Under the pieces are notes generated by a model. It made no database searches. It worked only from the letters and a program-made list of their open reading frames with translations, and was not told where the DNA came from. A stretch of 64,000 bases of DNA, taken from the NCBI RefSeq assembly GCF_001636615.1, contig NZ_LGEK01000008.1, positions 21,345 to 85,344 on the forward strand, given 5' to 3'. This DNA comes from Mucilaginibacter sp. L294 (GTDB lineage: Bacteria; Bacteroidota; Bacteroidia; Sphingobacteriales; Sphingobacteriaceae). This document shows, one piece after another, positions 1 to 8,428 of this stretch. The number at the start of each line of letters is the position of its first letter. The first letter of the stretch is position 1. Both the position numbers and the translations under genes were made by a program.

Positions 1-716
1 ATGCCATAGGATTTGGGCTGTTGCCGCAATAAATGGATGACCTCATCTTTCTTTTTTTCAATTTCATCTTTTCGTTCCTGGGTTATCGGTTTTTTAGAAC
101 CGGGCCGGCTTAATGCCGCAAGACCTTTTTCGTTGTATAATCTTAACCAGGCCAGCATTGAATGCCTGCCACACTCTATTTTACCGGAAAGCTCACCCAT
201 GGAATGATAAGTATAAGGTGTTAACAGCAGTACCGCCACTTGCCATAACCGGTGATCGTTACCCTTTCGCCATTTATTCAACAAGGCTAATTCATCAATT
301 GTGAATTTGGTTTGCAGTTTTTTAGCGCAAAGCTTTGCTTCATTTTGTTTAAACCATTTAAGGAAATGCCTATAGAATATGGGGACGCTATACTCCTGAG
401 GATACAAAAGCTGATATTTCCGATATAGTCTTGCACAATATAGAACCGGGCCTGGCTCTGCCATCACTAGCCCCGGAAGAACACTAATCAAATTTTTATG
501 CCACGTGCTTTCCTGAATAACCTTCTCTTTTCCGATGTAAAAGTTAAAATCAGTTAATTTATCAGGATACTGTTCTGCGATGATCTTGAATTCATTTAGA
601 TAAAACCTAATGGTTGAGGCACGCAACTCGAGCATATCTGCCAGATAGTAGATGTCGACTTCACCTTTCAGATACAGGTTACGGATGTAGTCCTTTTTCT
701 CCCGGGTAATTTGCAT
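1..716 (-). CDS. Partial transposase-like protein, IS630-type N-terminal HTH region (runs off the left edge)
   Basis: An open frame starts at the ATG at 716-714 and stays open to base 1 (238 codons), so the C-terminus lies outside the window. The N-terminus (MQITREKKDYIRNLYLKGEV) reads as a helix-turn-helix. Around residues 160-215 it has the winged-helix pattern seen before the catalytic domain of IS630/Tc1 transposases, with NEKGLAALSRPGSKKP followed by a helix ending in QPKSYG. The DDE catalytic domain is not visible, so function is inferred from the HTH part only. It could also be a non-transposase protein using the same HTH. No terminal inverted repeat was recognised in the 80 bases upstream. 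Confidence 0.55.
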   Translation of the reverse strand, partial: MQITREKKDYIRNLYLKGEVDIYYLADMLELRASTIRFYLNEFKIIAEQYPDKLTDFNFYIGKEKVIQESTWHKNLISVLPGLVMAEPGPVLYCARLYRKYQLLYPQEYSVPIFYRHFLKWFKQNEAKLCAKKLQTKFTIDELALLNKWRKGNDHRLWQVAVLLLTPYTYHSMGELSGKIECGRHSMLAWLRLYNEKGLAALSRPGSKKPITQERKDEIEKKKDEVIHLLRQQPKSYG

Positions 717-800
717 GACGTTAGCTTTTCGTACATTAAATATAGCGCACAATTAGTGTAACAAATCACGTTAGCTGATATCTGAATAAAAACGAATACC

Positions 801-977
801 ATGACCGTACTTAAATCAGACTACTTCGCAACACATGAACGATTGACGCTTTTTATTAATGAGAACAATATCAAACGTGAGGACATCTTGGCGATCACAC
901 AGTCCTCCGGGTCATTTACCATTTTCTTCTTTGGAGATCCGGCTGTTCAGGAAATCACACATGGGCTATTCTCGTAA
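801..977 (+). CDS. Small hypothetical protein (58 aa)
   Basis: ATG at 801 to TAA at 975-977. The product begins MTVLKSDYFATHERLTLFIN and ends in a hydrophobic aromatic patch (FTIFFFGDP). The composition looks like a folded small protein rather than random translation, and the frame is divergent from the transposase-like gene, 84 bases from its start. No family is recognised. It may travel with the neighbouring element. The longer overlapping frame at 859-1116 looks like a shadow. Confidence 0.45.
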   Translation: MTVLKSDYFATHERLTLFINENNIKREDILAITQSSGSFTIFFFGDPAVQEITHGLFS

Positions 978-1121
978 TAGCAAATTATGTAAAGTGCTGC
1001 TAAAAACGAATAAGATAAGTAATAGTCTACTAATAATTATAACCACAAAACGCCAGGCTAATGTACCGGCAGCCAGTTACCTGAGTGGGGCTTTTTTAAA
1101 ATATCAGGTCTTTTAATCCCC

Positions 1122-2747
1122 GTGAAAAATAAACTATTTGCTTGTTTTATCCTATTACTATTGACCTCGTATAATTTACTGGCCCAGGATCGCAATATCC
1201 ACTACATGAGCGCGGGTGGCAGGCTGCGGCCGCTACAGGAGATCATGGATATCAGGCATTATACACTGGCGCTGAAGGTGGACATCCCCGGTCAATCCAT
1301 CGCCGGCTATGCTGAAATCACCCTGGACCTGTCGCGGCAAACGGATACGCTCCTGCTGGATCTCTGGCATGTATATAATGTCCAAAAAATCAGGGTTGAT
1401 AAAGCGGAGGCTATGTTTAGTAAAAAAGGGGATTCGCTGCTGATCGTTAATAAAAACGCCTACGCACCCGGCAGGCATATCATCCGGGTAGATTACAATG
1501 GTAAACCGCCTGTTGCCGTAAAACCGCCATGGAAAGGCGGCTTTACCTGGACAAAGGATAAAGCCGGGAACCCCTGGGTTGTGATCAATTGCCAGACGGA
1601 AGGCGCTAAACTTTATTTCCCTTGTAAGGATCATCCCAGTGATGAGCCAAATGAAGGCGTGGATCTTTACATCACCATTCCGCAAGGCCTTACCGTAGCA
1701 GGGCCCGGGCTTTTAAAAAACGTGAAAAAACTTTCAGGGAATCAGGCTACCTGGCATTGGAAAACGAATTATACCATCAGCAATTATTGCGTGGTGTTTA
1801 ATATTGGTAAATACAAAGTCTATAGCAGGCCGTATACTTCTGTCGATGGTCACACCGTTCCGGCCGAGTTTTATGTGCTGGAGCAAGATACTGCCCATGC
1901 GCGGCACTTGCTCGACCTTAAATTACGGGATACGCGGATACTGGAAAAATACTTTGGGGAATACCCGTGGATAAAAGAAAAAATTGGCATCGCTGAAGTG
2001 CCCAATCCCGGCATGGAACACCAGACGATGATCACCTATGGAGACAATTTTAAATATGATCAGTACCCCGGTTTTGAATATTCTGCCAACTTGTTTCACG
2101 AATACGCGCATGAATGGTGGGCTAATAAGGTGACCAATAAAGATTGGGCGCATATGTGGATCCAGGAAGGAATTGCCACCTATGCGGAAGCCCTGTTTTT
2201 CAGGGAAACGCGCGGTGAAGCCGGTTATGATTCGGTCATGCTGTCGCAACGTGTCGGGATCAGGAATAAAGTACCCGTTGTGCAGGGCGATGCGCTGGGA
2301 ATGGCAGCAGCTTACAATAGCGATATCTATTATAAGGGATCATTCCTGATGCATACGCTTAGGCATGTGATCGGCGATACCTTATTTTTTCCGACACTCA
2401 AAAAGTTTATTACGGATGTGAAATATCCTTATAACCATTTTTTCACAACCGCGGATATTCAAGCTTTCTTTTGCAGGGAATCCGGTGTCGATCTTAATCC
2501 CATATTCAATTTCTATCTACGAACTACGAAAACAATGGACTTCGAGCTATTGAAAGCCGCCCCCGGTACTTATTATGTTTTCATCCGGAACAGCCCGATG
2601 AAGCTGCCGGTAGATATCCTGACAGATAAGGGTATGATCCACACTACCGTATCAGCTGATCAAATGGAACCACTCGAAATCACAAGCAAAACCCAGCCCG
2701 TCATCGATCCGAACGGTTATTATTTCAAAAAAGTGATCATGCAGTAA
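1122..2747 (+). CDS. Secreted M1-family zinc metallopeptidase (aminopeptidase N-like)
   Basis: The gene starts with GTG and encodes 541 aa. Residues 1-21 form a signal peptide ending LLAQ, so the enzyme is exported to the periplasm or outer surface. The zinc site is HEYAH (H326, E327, H330), followed 18 residues later by E349 in WIQEG, the exact HExxH-x18-E spacing of M1 peptidases. The substrate-binding GxMEN motif appears as GMEHQ (297-301), a variant in which the final Asn is replaced. The protein is shorter than four-domain M1 enzymes: it has the N-terminal beta domain and catalytic domain but lacks the large C-terminal helical domain. The likely role is peptide trimming for nutrition. 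It stands alone, with no operon partner. Confidence 0.88.
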   Translation: MKNKLFACFILLLLTSYNLLAQDRNIHYMSAGGRLRPLQEIMDIRHYTLALKVDIPGQSIAGYAEITLDLSRQTDTLLLDLWHVYNVQKIRVDKAEAMFSKKGDSLLIVNKNAYAPGRHIIRVDYNGKPPVAVKPPWKGGFTWTKDKAGNPWVVINCQTEGAKLYFPCKDHPSDEPNEGVDLYITIPQGLTVAGPGLLKNVKKLSGNQATWHWKTNYTISNYCVVFNIGKYKVYSRPYTSVDGHTVPAEFYVLEQDTAHARHLLDLKLRDTRILEKYFGEYPWIKEKIGIAEVPNPGMEHQTMITYGDNFKYDQYPGFEYSANLFHEYAHEWWANKVTNKDWAHMWIQEGIATYAEALFFRETRGEAGYDSVMLSQRVGIRNKVPVVQGDALGMAAAYNSDIYYKGSFLMHTLRHVIGDTLFFPTLKKFITDVKYPYNHFFTTADIQAFFCRESGVDLNPIFNFYLRTTKTMDFELLKAAPGTYYVFIRNSPMKLPVDILTDKGMIHTTVSADQMEPLEITSKTQPVIDPNGYYFKKVIMQ

Positions 2748-2810
2748 TTTGAATTTTCCTTTAAAAGGAACCGATAGAGTCCCTAAGCCTCAATTGAAGG
2801 CGTTAAATAT

Positions 2811-3020
2811 TTATTGGCAAACACAATTGAATGCCCGGCGTGCAAACGCCCATCTAAGGGTGGATGTGATTAATATGGTCGCCTCGCATTCTTTTATGAT
2901 GGCGTAGTCGACCTTCTCCCCTTTCTTGATGCCAATGTCGGCGATAAATTCAGGGTTGACCTCGAAGGGGTTAAATACGTCGTAGCCCAGTACTTGCAGG
3001 AAGGGCTTCGGTTTTAAGCG
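2811..3020 (-). pseudogene. Remnant of a type I restriction HsdR N-terminal-like nuclease gene
   Basis: This is a short open stretch (about 70 codons) bounded by stops, with no start codon. It reads LQVLGYDVFNPFEVNPEF and then IGIKKGEKVDYAI, which is the conserved core of the HsdR-N family of Bacteroidota proteins (typically followed by ..ILIECK, the catalytic Lys strand). Here the frame departs after ATILI, so the catalytic strand is lost and unrelated sequence follows. Only the core of the domain remains, and the gene is dead. This places a former restriction or nuclease locus in the 2.75-3.6 kb stretch, which otherwise holds little intact coding. Confidence 0.6.
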
Positions 3021-3216
3021 TTAATTAATATCCGAAGTGGGATTTTCTTTTAATACTGGCCGTGACATCGTAAGATTTTATGGCAGCGTTTATTTGTACT
3101 CAGTTCTGTTTTGCCGTGATAAACAAACCGGAATATTTACCATCCTTTCCTAACATGCCAATGAGTTCATTCGTTGGAATTTCAGTGGAATACATAATAA
3201 ATCCATATTCCTATCT

Positions 3217-3609
3217 TTATACAATGGTCAGCGTCTCGGAGTTGAAGTTATCCCGGAGGTCATTGACAACTTCTACCGTTAATGTATAATACAGATAGTT
3301 ACCCCGGTACAAAGCCTTCAGAGAATTGCGGTTTAACAAAACTAAGGCTGCTTCTGACAAGATCTTTTTGTTTGGACTTTGACACCTCAAATATTTTGAT
3401 GTCTTTTGCCGAAAGATCACCGATCTCCCTAAGTTCATTATCTATAACCTTAAAAATTTTATCTTTGTGAACAAACGTATTTTCCCGTATCCGCACGTCG
3501 CTTGTGCAGGAGTTCAGCCCGATAACGATTCCGGTCGCAATTTTTCGTTCAAGGGCGCGGCTTTTTCTTCGCCTTTCAATTTAAAAAAGAATTTTAATAA
3601 AATAATCAT
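3217..3609 (-). pseudogene. Frameshifted lipoprotein gene downstream of rrf2
   Basis: The frame opens at an ATG (3609) that overlaps the TGA of the Rrf2 gene as ATGA, so it was probably translationally coupled to it. It starts MIILLKFFFKLKGEEK, then stops. In a shifted frame it continues IATGIVIGLNSC (a lipobox-like segment) and TSDVRIRENTFVHKDKIFK. Near 3302-3305 it shifts again into YRGNYLYYTLTVEVVNDL. Both breaks lie at homopolymers (T5 at 3542-3546 and C4 at 3302-3305). No family is recognised. The region 3020-3216 contains only short fragments. Confidence 0.4.
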
Positions 3610-4049
3610 ACGATTTGCCTGAGCGAGAGTAAGCCAGTTGTCAATTCTTCGTTAAAATTACCAATTGTGGAACTGTCTAACAGTTGGCGTATGCGCGAAC
3701 GGATTTCTTTAAATTCGTTATGCAAAGGGCATGGATTAATTTCTGAGCACTGCTTTAAACCTAATGCACAACCTGTAAACAGGCTGTGTCCGTCTACCGC
3801 CTCAACAATGTCGCTCAACGGCCTGCTCAATTCCGATTCTTCTATATAAAACCCGCCATGGGGGCCTTTTGCAGAACTGATTAGGCCTTTTCGGCCCAGG
3901 TCCTGTAGTATTTTGGCTAGGAACGATTCGGGCGAATCGATCTTTTCGGCAATTTCTTTTATACCTACCTTTTTTCCTTTTACGGTAGTATAAGCAAGAT
4001 AGAAAACCGCTCTTAAAGCATACTCACAAGTTTTTGAAAATATAGCCAT
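3606..4049 (-). CDS. Rrf2-family transcriptional regulator (possible Fe-S sensor)
   Basis: The start at 4049 gives MAIFSKTCEYALRAVFYLAY, the canonical Rrf2 N-terminus, so the six-codon upstream extension is rejected. The product is 147 aa: a winged HTH (1-70) with wing motif KGPHGGFY, then GCALGLKQCSEINPCPLH with three cysteines placed like the cluster ligands of NsrR/IscR/RsrR. In those relatives the cluster senses NO, O2 or redox state; here that role is inferred from the cysteines. The gene is divergent from a secreted cupin gene and ends in a 4-bp overlap with a broken lipoprotein frame. Confidence 0.85.
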   Translation of the reverse strand: MAIFSKTCEYALRAVFYLAYTTVKGKKVGIKEIAEKIDSPESFLAKILQDLGRKGLISSAKGPHGGFYIEESELSRPLSDIVEAVDGHSLFTGCALGLKQCSEINPCPLHNEFKEIRSRIRQLLDSSTIGNFNEELTTGLLSLRQIV

Positions 4050-4071
4050 AGTTCTACAAATATACAACTAT
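4048..4071. promoter_or_regulatory. Inverted repeat overlapping the rrf2 start: candidate autoregulatory operator
   Basis: The arms atagttcta (4048-4056) and tacaactat (4063-4071) are reverse complements with one mismatch, separated by six bases. The element overlaps the Rrf2 start codon. A dyad of this size at the gene's own start is where Rrf2 proteins often autoregulate. A further AT-rich dyad (gatatg..catatc) lies near 4202-4228 in front of the divergent cupin gene. The rest of 4072-4310 is AT-rich leader with no gene. Confidence 0.35.
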
Positions 4072-4310
4072 AAAGGACAGCTTTATCTTTTATAGTTTAA
4101 CATCCTTCGACGGAAACAATCATTTTAGTGCCTGATAATCAAATTCACCTACAATTACCGCTAAATTTAATTTGCCCGATATTTCGTAAACCCTTCTCAC
4201 CGATATGATATATCGCATATTACATATCAGTTAAGTTAATAACAGATTGATAATGAAGACTATATATTACTGGCACACTATTGAAGCCCGTATTGTAAAA
4301 ATATATAAAT

Positions 4311-4742
4311 ATGAAAAAAGGAACAAGAAGATTGCTACTCATCGTGTCGGCTGTTTTAATGAGCGCGGGTATGGTTAGCGCTCAAACAAATGAAACCGAA
4401 AATTATGTAGCAACTACACATTCGGTAATTTTAACAAAAGCCCTGCTGGAAAAGGGCTTCGTAAACAAATCGGTTGAAATGATGGTGGTTGACTTTCCAC
4501 CGAAAAGCAAATCACCATCCCATCGCCACCCCTGCCCTACTTTTGGCTATGTTATCTCGGGCGAGATCGTATCTGTATTTGAAGGCAAAACCTATCACTA
4601 TAAAGCTGGCGACTCGTTTTATGAAACACCGAACGGCCTGCACAGCGATGCCCGTAACGATAGTGAAACAGCTACCGCAAAACTGCTTGTTTTTTATATA
4701 AAGGATAAAGATAAAACAACCTTTATGCTCACTAAGCCATAA
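4311..4742 (+). CDS. Secreted cupin-domain protein
   Basis: This 143-aa protein has a signal peptide (residues 1-25, ending MVSAQ) and one cupin_2 domain. Motif 1 is SHRHPCPTFGYVISGE, with its His ligands and the terminal Glu; motif 2 includes GDSFYETPNGLH. It is a periplasmic small beta-barrel, probably metal-binding; the substrate is unknown. It is followed immediately by a strong terminator, so it is monocistronic. The divergent Rrf2 regulator is the obvious candidate controller, by position only. Confidence 0.75.
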   Translation: MKKGTRRLLLIVSAVLMSAGMVSAQTNETENYVATTHSVILTKALLEKGFVNKSVEMMVVDFPPKSKSPSHRHPCPTFGYVISGEIVSVFEGKTYHYKAGDSFYETPNGLHSDARNDSETATAKLLVFYIKDKDKTTFMLTKP

Positions 4743-4744
4743 AT

Positions 4745-4782
4745 AATAAAGAGGCTGGCCAATACTGGTCAGCCTCTTTATT
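4745..4782. terminator. Intrinsic terminator after the cupin gene
   Basis: Two 16-base arms (aataaagaggctggcc and ggtcagcctctttatt) pair with a single G-T wobble around a 6-base loop, three bases after the stop codon. AT-rich stem bases can serve as the U tract in either direction. The following 4783-4916 holds no gene. Confidence 0.8.
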
Positions 4783-4916
4783 ATAATATCATTTTATACG
4801 GCAGCCACTGAGTCCCTTTCTCCTGCCGTTACCAATATCTCCTGCTGATTGCCATAAATCACCTCACCATAGCGTGTTACACACCGCTATATTACATCCA
4901 TTAACTCAATGTTTCT

Positions 4917-5213
4917 TTAATCGCGCAAGGCTATATTGGTAAATATGCCATCAGCAACCAACATCCCTTTGTCGCCGGTACAGGTATCTACAGTATGAAT
5001 ATATTTAAAACTCCCGCTGAGACAATCATACGCCTGGTCTATCAATTTTATCAGCACCGTTTGTAAAGGGAAATCGCGATTATTTTGCAAACAGTACAGA
5101 TGGCTGTTAGCTAATATTAAAAAGTCGCTGTCATATCCCTCAGCATGCAAGGCGATAACTCTTTTAGTGAAGTTCCCATTGATGGTTCTCTGTTTTTTTC
5201 CTAAAACTGTCAT
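4917..5213 (-). CDS. Hypothetical protein (98 aa)
   Basis: ATG-initiated frame whose product begins MTVLGKKQRTINGNFTKRVI and includes a mixed alpha/beta stretch with ILANSHLYCLQNN and a Cys pair near the C-terminus (VDTCTGDKG). It has no signal peptide or membrane segment and no recognisable domain. It is isolated between the cupin terminator and a 560-base intergenic region. Composition and codon use look genuine, but function is unknown. Confidence 0.55.
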   Translation of the reverse strand: MTVLGKKQRTINGNFTKRVIALHAEGYDSDFLILANSHLYCLQNNRDFPLQTVLIKLIDQAYDCLSGSFKYIHTVDTCTGDKGMLVADGIFTNIALRD

Positions 5214-5387
5214 ATTATTAAGGTTTTATAATTACACCACATACAATCATGTGCCATAAATGCAAGAACTTGATTACAAGCAACTTAATTACATTTATGG
5301 TATATCTCTTTTACGGCAATTCGTTAAACTACAATAGCGGGACGAAATATCGTAACAGGTTGGTCATAAATTATTTGTAATAAAAAA

Positions 5388-5413
5388 GCCCGGCCCGTAA
5401 TACCGGGCCGGGC
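5388..5413 (-). terminator. Intrinsic terminator ending the efflux operon
   Basis: A perfect 10-bp GC-rich stem (gcccggcccg / cgggccgggc) with loop taatac. On the minus strand it is followed by a T6 run (bases 5382-5387 are A on plus), so it stops leftward transcription from the efflux operon and the small frame at 5576-5749. The rest of 5214-5575 shows no gene. Confidence 0.85.
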
Positions 5414-5575
5414 AACTAAAACAACGAACAAAAAACAGTACGACGGCTACACCTACCCGTATAGCTGATCGTACCCCACCATTACCCACCCTACAGGGAA
5501 CGGCAGTCTCTTTAAGCAATAACGACGGAAATATTTTGATTACTGCTTGTGTAGTAAACTATAATAGATGGCTTA

Positions 5576-5749
5576 TCATCCGGCGATGGCCATGAGGTAA
5601 GCGAGCTTACAGTCATATTCTGTTTTGTCGGTTTTTACTGCAGAGGCTTTTCCGGAGCAGGGATTAAATTTCTTTTTCAATAAATGGCTATCAGTTTGGC
5701 TTTTTAATGTGCGCTGTTGATTACCTCCTGCATCTTTTTGGGTTTTCAT
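5576..5749 (-). CDS. Possible small protein (57 aa) at the end of the efflux operon
   Basis: ATG at 5749 gives MKTQKDAGGNQQRTLKSQTD and ends KLAYLMAIAG before TGA at 5578-5576. It is hydrophilic and Lys-rich with two cysteines. It lies 24 bases after the MFS stop and before the operon terminator, so it would be co-transcribed. No family is recognised, and it may be untranslated leader-type sequence. Confidence 0.35.
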   Translation of the reverse strand: MKTQKDAGGNQQRTLKSQTDSHLLKKKFNPCSGKASAVKTDKTEYDCKLAYLMAIAG

Positions 5750-5773
5750 ATGTGTTTATTTTGGTTTAATAAT

Positions 5774-7360
5774 TTATTGATTAGTTACTTGGGCATTGCG
5801 GAACCGTGCCTGATAAAGCGCTGTCAAAACAGCAATGCCCAGTATAATACAAATCAGTACGGCTATAAAAAGGAAAGTGGCCCTGTTAGTTAGCAACTGG
5901 CTCTGAACACCTAATGTTTTGGCCAGGGATATATTGGCAAGCGTTAACGCCTGATCTGGCGCATAACCTTTTGAAACAAATAACTCCTTTAAACTTTGCA
6001 AATGTTCGCCGGCTTCATTATCGGCAATTGTAAGGTGGCCCAACAAACTTTCACGAAATAGCTGGTTATAGTATAGTTGCAGGTTATAGAAACCGGCACC
6101 GGCATTTAATAAAGAAGCAAAACGAGTATACGCAGCAACTGCCAGCCCCGTTATGCCCGTTGACGGAGGCACCGATTTCAGAATAAAAATCATGATTGGC
6201 ACGAAGAGTATTGCGGATGCAGCTCCCTGAAAAAAGAGAGGCAGCAACAAATCCTCGAAAGAAAGATCGGGTGTAAATATAAAATACATCCAAACATGAT
6301 AAATCAGTAGCATACAAAAACCCGCGAATACAAAACCTTGTGTGGCGTTTTTCTTTCGTAGCAATATCAAAGTAGAAACAATCATGAATGATATAAGGCC
6401 GCCAACATTTACCAGTGCCAGGCTAACAATTTGCCCCGTTCCCCATTGCAATGTACTGCCAGTATATCCAAATATCAGGTTGATACTCTCTTTCATGCCG
6501 TAATACATGGCCAGCAGTACAAGCCCTATCCAAAAATTAGTATACTTAAATACAGCAAGATCTATGATGGGGCGTTTTACAGTTGCGCAACGATATAAAA
6601 AAAGTAATGCACCACAGATTGTTAATGTGCACGAAAAAACAATACGGGTGTCGGTAAACCAGTAGTATTTTGACCCGTAAACCATTGTAAAAGCAAAGCC
6701 ACTGGCTGCGCAAGCGAAAAATGTGGCACCCTGCCAGTCAATCTGGTAAAGAGGGTAAGGCCGGATGCCAGATTTTGCCTTGAACCCAAACAGCACAATT
6801 ATTAAGGAAATTATCTGGAAAAAAACCATGTAATTGTAGATGTTCTTAAAGTCGGAGTTTAAGGAAACTTGTGATGCCACAATGCCGATAAGTGCGCCGC
6901 TACTTAAAAGCGTGCCGTAAAAAATAGAAGGGCCAACTACCTGCCGGATCTCCATTTTTAGGAATGCAGGGATAAGCGTAAGCACGCTTGCAGAAACTGA
7001 GCAGATAACCACCCCCTGTAAAAAACGGATAATAAAAAAAAGGTGAATATCAGTTGTGTACATACAAGCTACCGATAAAAACATACCGAAAGTTATAATA
7101 CAGATCAAATACCCCTTCATCTCAAAGTACCTTAAAAAACGAGCCTGTAACGGCAGGAAGGTAACAATCCCTGCGTAACAAATTTGGAGGCTGAAGGTAA
7201 TATCTTCAGGCTGCGCACCAAAGTAGGCTACTACGTAGTTTTGGCTAAGAGCGAAGGATACAAACTGGGTAATTGATGATATCAGGATAAGAGTTAGCGC
7301 TATACGCGCGCCTCTGCTCCAATCATTTAACCAGGGTTTTAAGTAAACAGGGGCGTTCAT
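5774..7360 (-). CDS. emrB: MFS drug efflux transporter, EmrB/DHA2-like
   Basis: This 528-aa inner-membrane protein has many hydrophobic helices consistent with the 14-TM DHA2 layout (for example RIALTLILISSITQFVSF and FIAVLICIILGIAVLTAL at the last helix). The start ATG overlaps the stop of the upstream adaptor gene by 4 bp, indicating translational coupling. It is predicted to be the proton-driven pump of a tripartite efflux system with the adaptor and TolC-like channel encoded just upstream. The substrate cannot be read from sequence. Confidence 0.82.
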   Translation of the reverse strand: MNAPVYLKPWLNDWSRGARIALTLILISSITQFVSFALSQNYVVAYFGAQPEDITFSLQICYAGIVTFLPLQARFLRYFEMKGYLICIITFGMFLSVACMYTTDIHLFFIIRFLQGVVICSVSASVLTLIPAFLKMEIRQVVGPSIFYGTLLSSGALIGIVASQVSLNSDFKNIYNYMVFFQIISLIIVLFGFKAKSGIRPYPLYQIDWQGATFFACAASGFAFTMVYGSKYYWFTDTRIVFSCTLTICGALLFLYRCATVKRPIIDLAVFKYTNFWIGLVLLAMYYGMKESINLIFGYTGSTLQWGTGQIVSLALVNVGGLISFMIVSTLILLRKKNATQGFVFAGFCMLLIYHVWMYFIFTPDLSFEDLLLPLFFQGAASAILFVPIMIFILKSVPPSTGITGLAVAAYTRFASLLNAGAGFYNLQLYYNQLFRESLLGHLTIADNEAGEHLQSLKELFVSKGYAPDQALTLANISLAKTLGVQSQLLTNRATFLFIAVLICIILGIAVLTALYQARFRNAQVTNQ

Positions 7361-8406
7361 ATAGCTTTCTTTTTAACGGAGATCAATACGTTCATTCCTG
7401 CCTTAACATCAGCTATATCCTTACTGGTAAACTTAACTTTAACCGGTACGCGTTGTACAATTTTTACAAAGTTGCCTGTTGCATTATCTGGCGGAAGTAA
7501 GGAAAATTTGGCTCCGGTAGATGCCGAAATGGCTTCTATCTGCCCTTCAAAAACTTTGTTATCAATGGCGTCTATCCTTATTTCTACCGGCTGGCCAACA
7601 TACATACCATTTACCTGCGTTTCCTTAAAGTTGGCGGTTACCCACTTATCTTTTTCGTTAACTATAGATACTAATGGTTGCCCGGGCTGGATCTGCTGTC
7701 CTTCTAAAATAGTCTTTCGTCCCATGCGCCCCGTATAAGGCGCCGTAATGATGGTATAGGCTAAATTGATGCGTGCAAGTTCCAGCTGCGCTACTTTTTC
7801 CTTAAGATCGGCAGCAAGTAGCGCTTTCCGGGAATTAAGTTCGGCAATTTGCGAAAAACTGACCTTAAGGTTGTTTTGTGCGGCACTATAATCGCTTACT
7901 GATACATCATATTTGGACTGAACAGACTCCAGGTCGGAGCCTGTTGTAGCCTCTTCTTTTAATAAGTTCTTATAGCGTATAATATCCTGTTGCTGCAACA
8001 CTAAACGGGCTTTAGCTCCATTTATCTGATCGCGATTTACCAGTGTACCGGTTTGGGCAGATGAAATACTTGCATCTAATAACTTTAGCTGCGCGTGTGC
8101 ATCATCAACAGCAGCTTCCGCCTCTGTTACATGCTGGCTATACTCGCGGTCATCAAGTACGATCAGGGTATCACCAGCTTTTACAAGGTGATGTTCATCA
8201 AAGCGTACTTGTTTTATAAAGCCGCCCACCCTTGCCGATACGGGATTGATATAGGATTCAACCTGGGCGTCATTAGTTTCTATAAACTTTTTGTCGCGTA
8301 AAATATATGCCGTAAAATAGTATAAACCAGTGGCAATAATAAGTAAAGCCAGCACCGACAGCAATATATTGCCGGGATGCAATTTAGATTTTGTTGGGTT
8401 ATTCAT
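7357..8406 (-). CDS. emrA: HlyD/EmrA-family periplasmic adaptor
   Basis: The start at 8406 gives MNNPTKSKLHPGNILLSVLA and 349 aa. A longer frame up to 8532 would overlap the TolC gene and lacks adaptor sequence. There is one N-terminal membrane anchor (about 15-35), then the biotinyl/lipoyl half-motif with DDREYSQHV, a coiled-coil hairpin (about 85-205) and the second half AYTIITAPYTGRMGRK, followed by a beta-barrel. This is the membrane-fusion protein linking the MFS pump to the outer-membrane channel. Confidence 0.86.
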   Translation of the reverse strand: MNNPTKSKLHPGNILLSVLALLIIATGLYYFTAYILRDKKFIETNDAQVESYINPVSARVGGFIKQVRFDEHHLVKAGDTLIVLDDREYSQHVTEAEAAVDDAHAQLKLLDASISSAQTGTLVNRDQINGAKARLVLQQQDIIRYKNLLKEEATTGSDLESVQSKYDVSVSDYSAAQNNLKVSFSQIAELNSRKALLAADLKEKVAQLELARINLAYTIITAPYTGRMGRKTILEGQQIQPGQPLVSIVNEKDKWVTANFKETQVNGMYVGQPVEIRIDAIDNKVFEGQIEAISASTGAKFSLLPPDNATGNFVKIVQRVPVKVKFTSKDIADVKAGMNVLISVKKKAI

Positions 8407-8428
8407 GATCGGGTAATGTGTTTGTTGT

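Noticed and set aside
1233..2249. Long minus-strand frames under the M1 peptidase gene
   Set aside because: They are antisense shadows of a gene with a complete catalytic motif set and have no domain sense.
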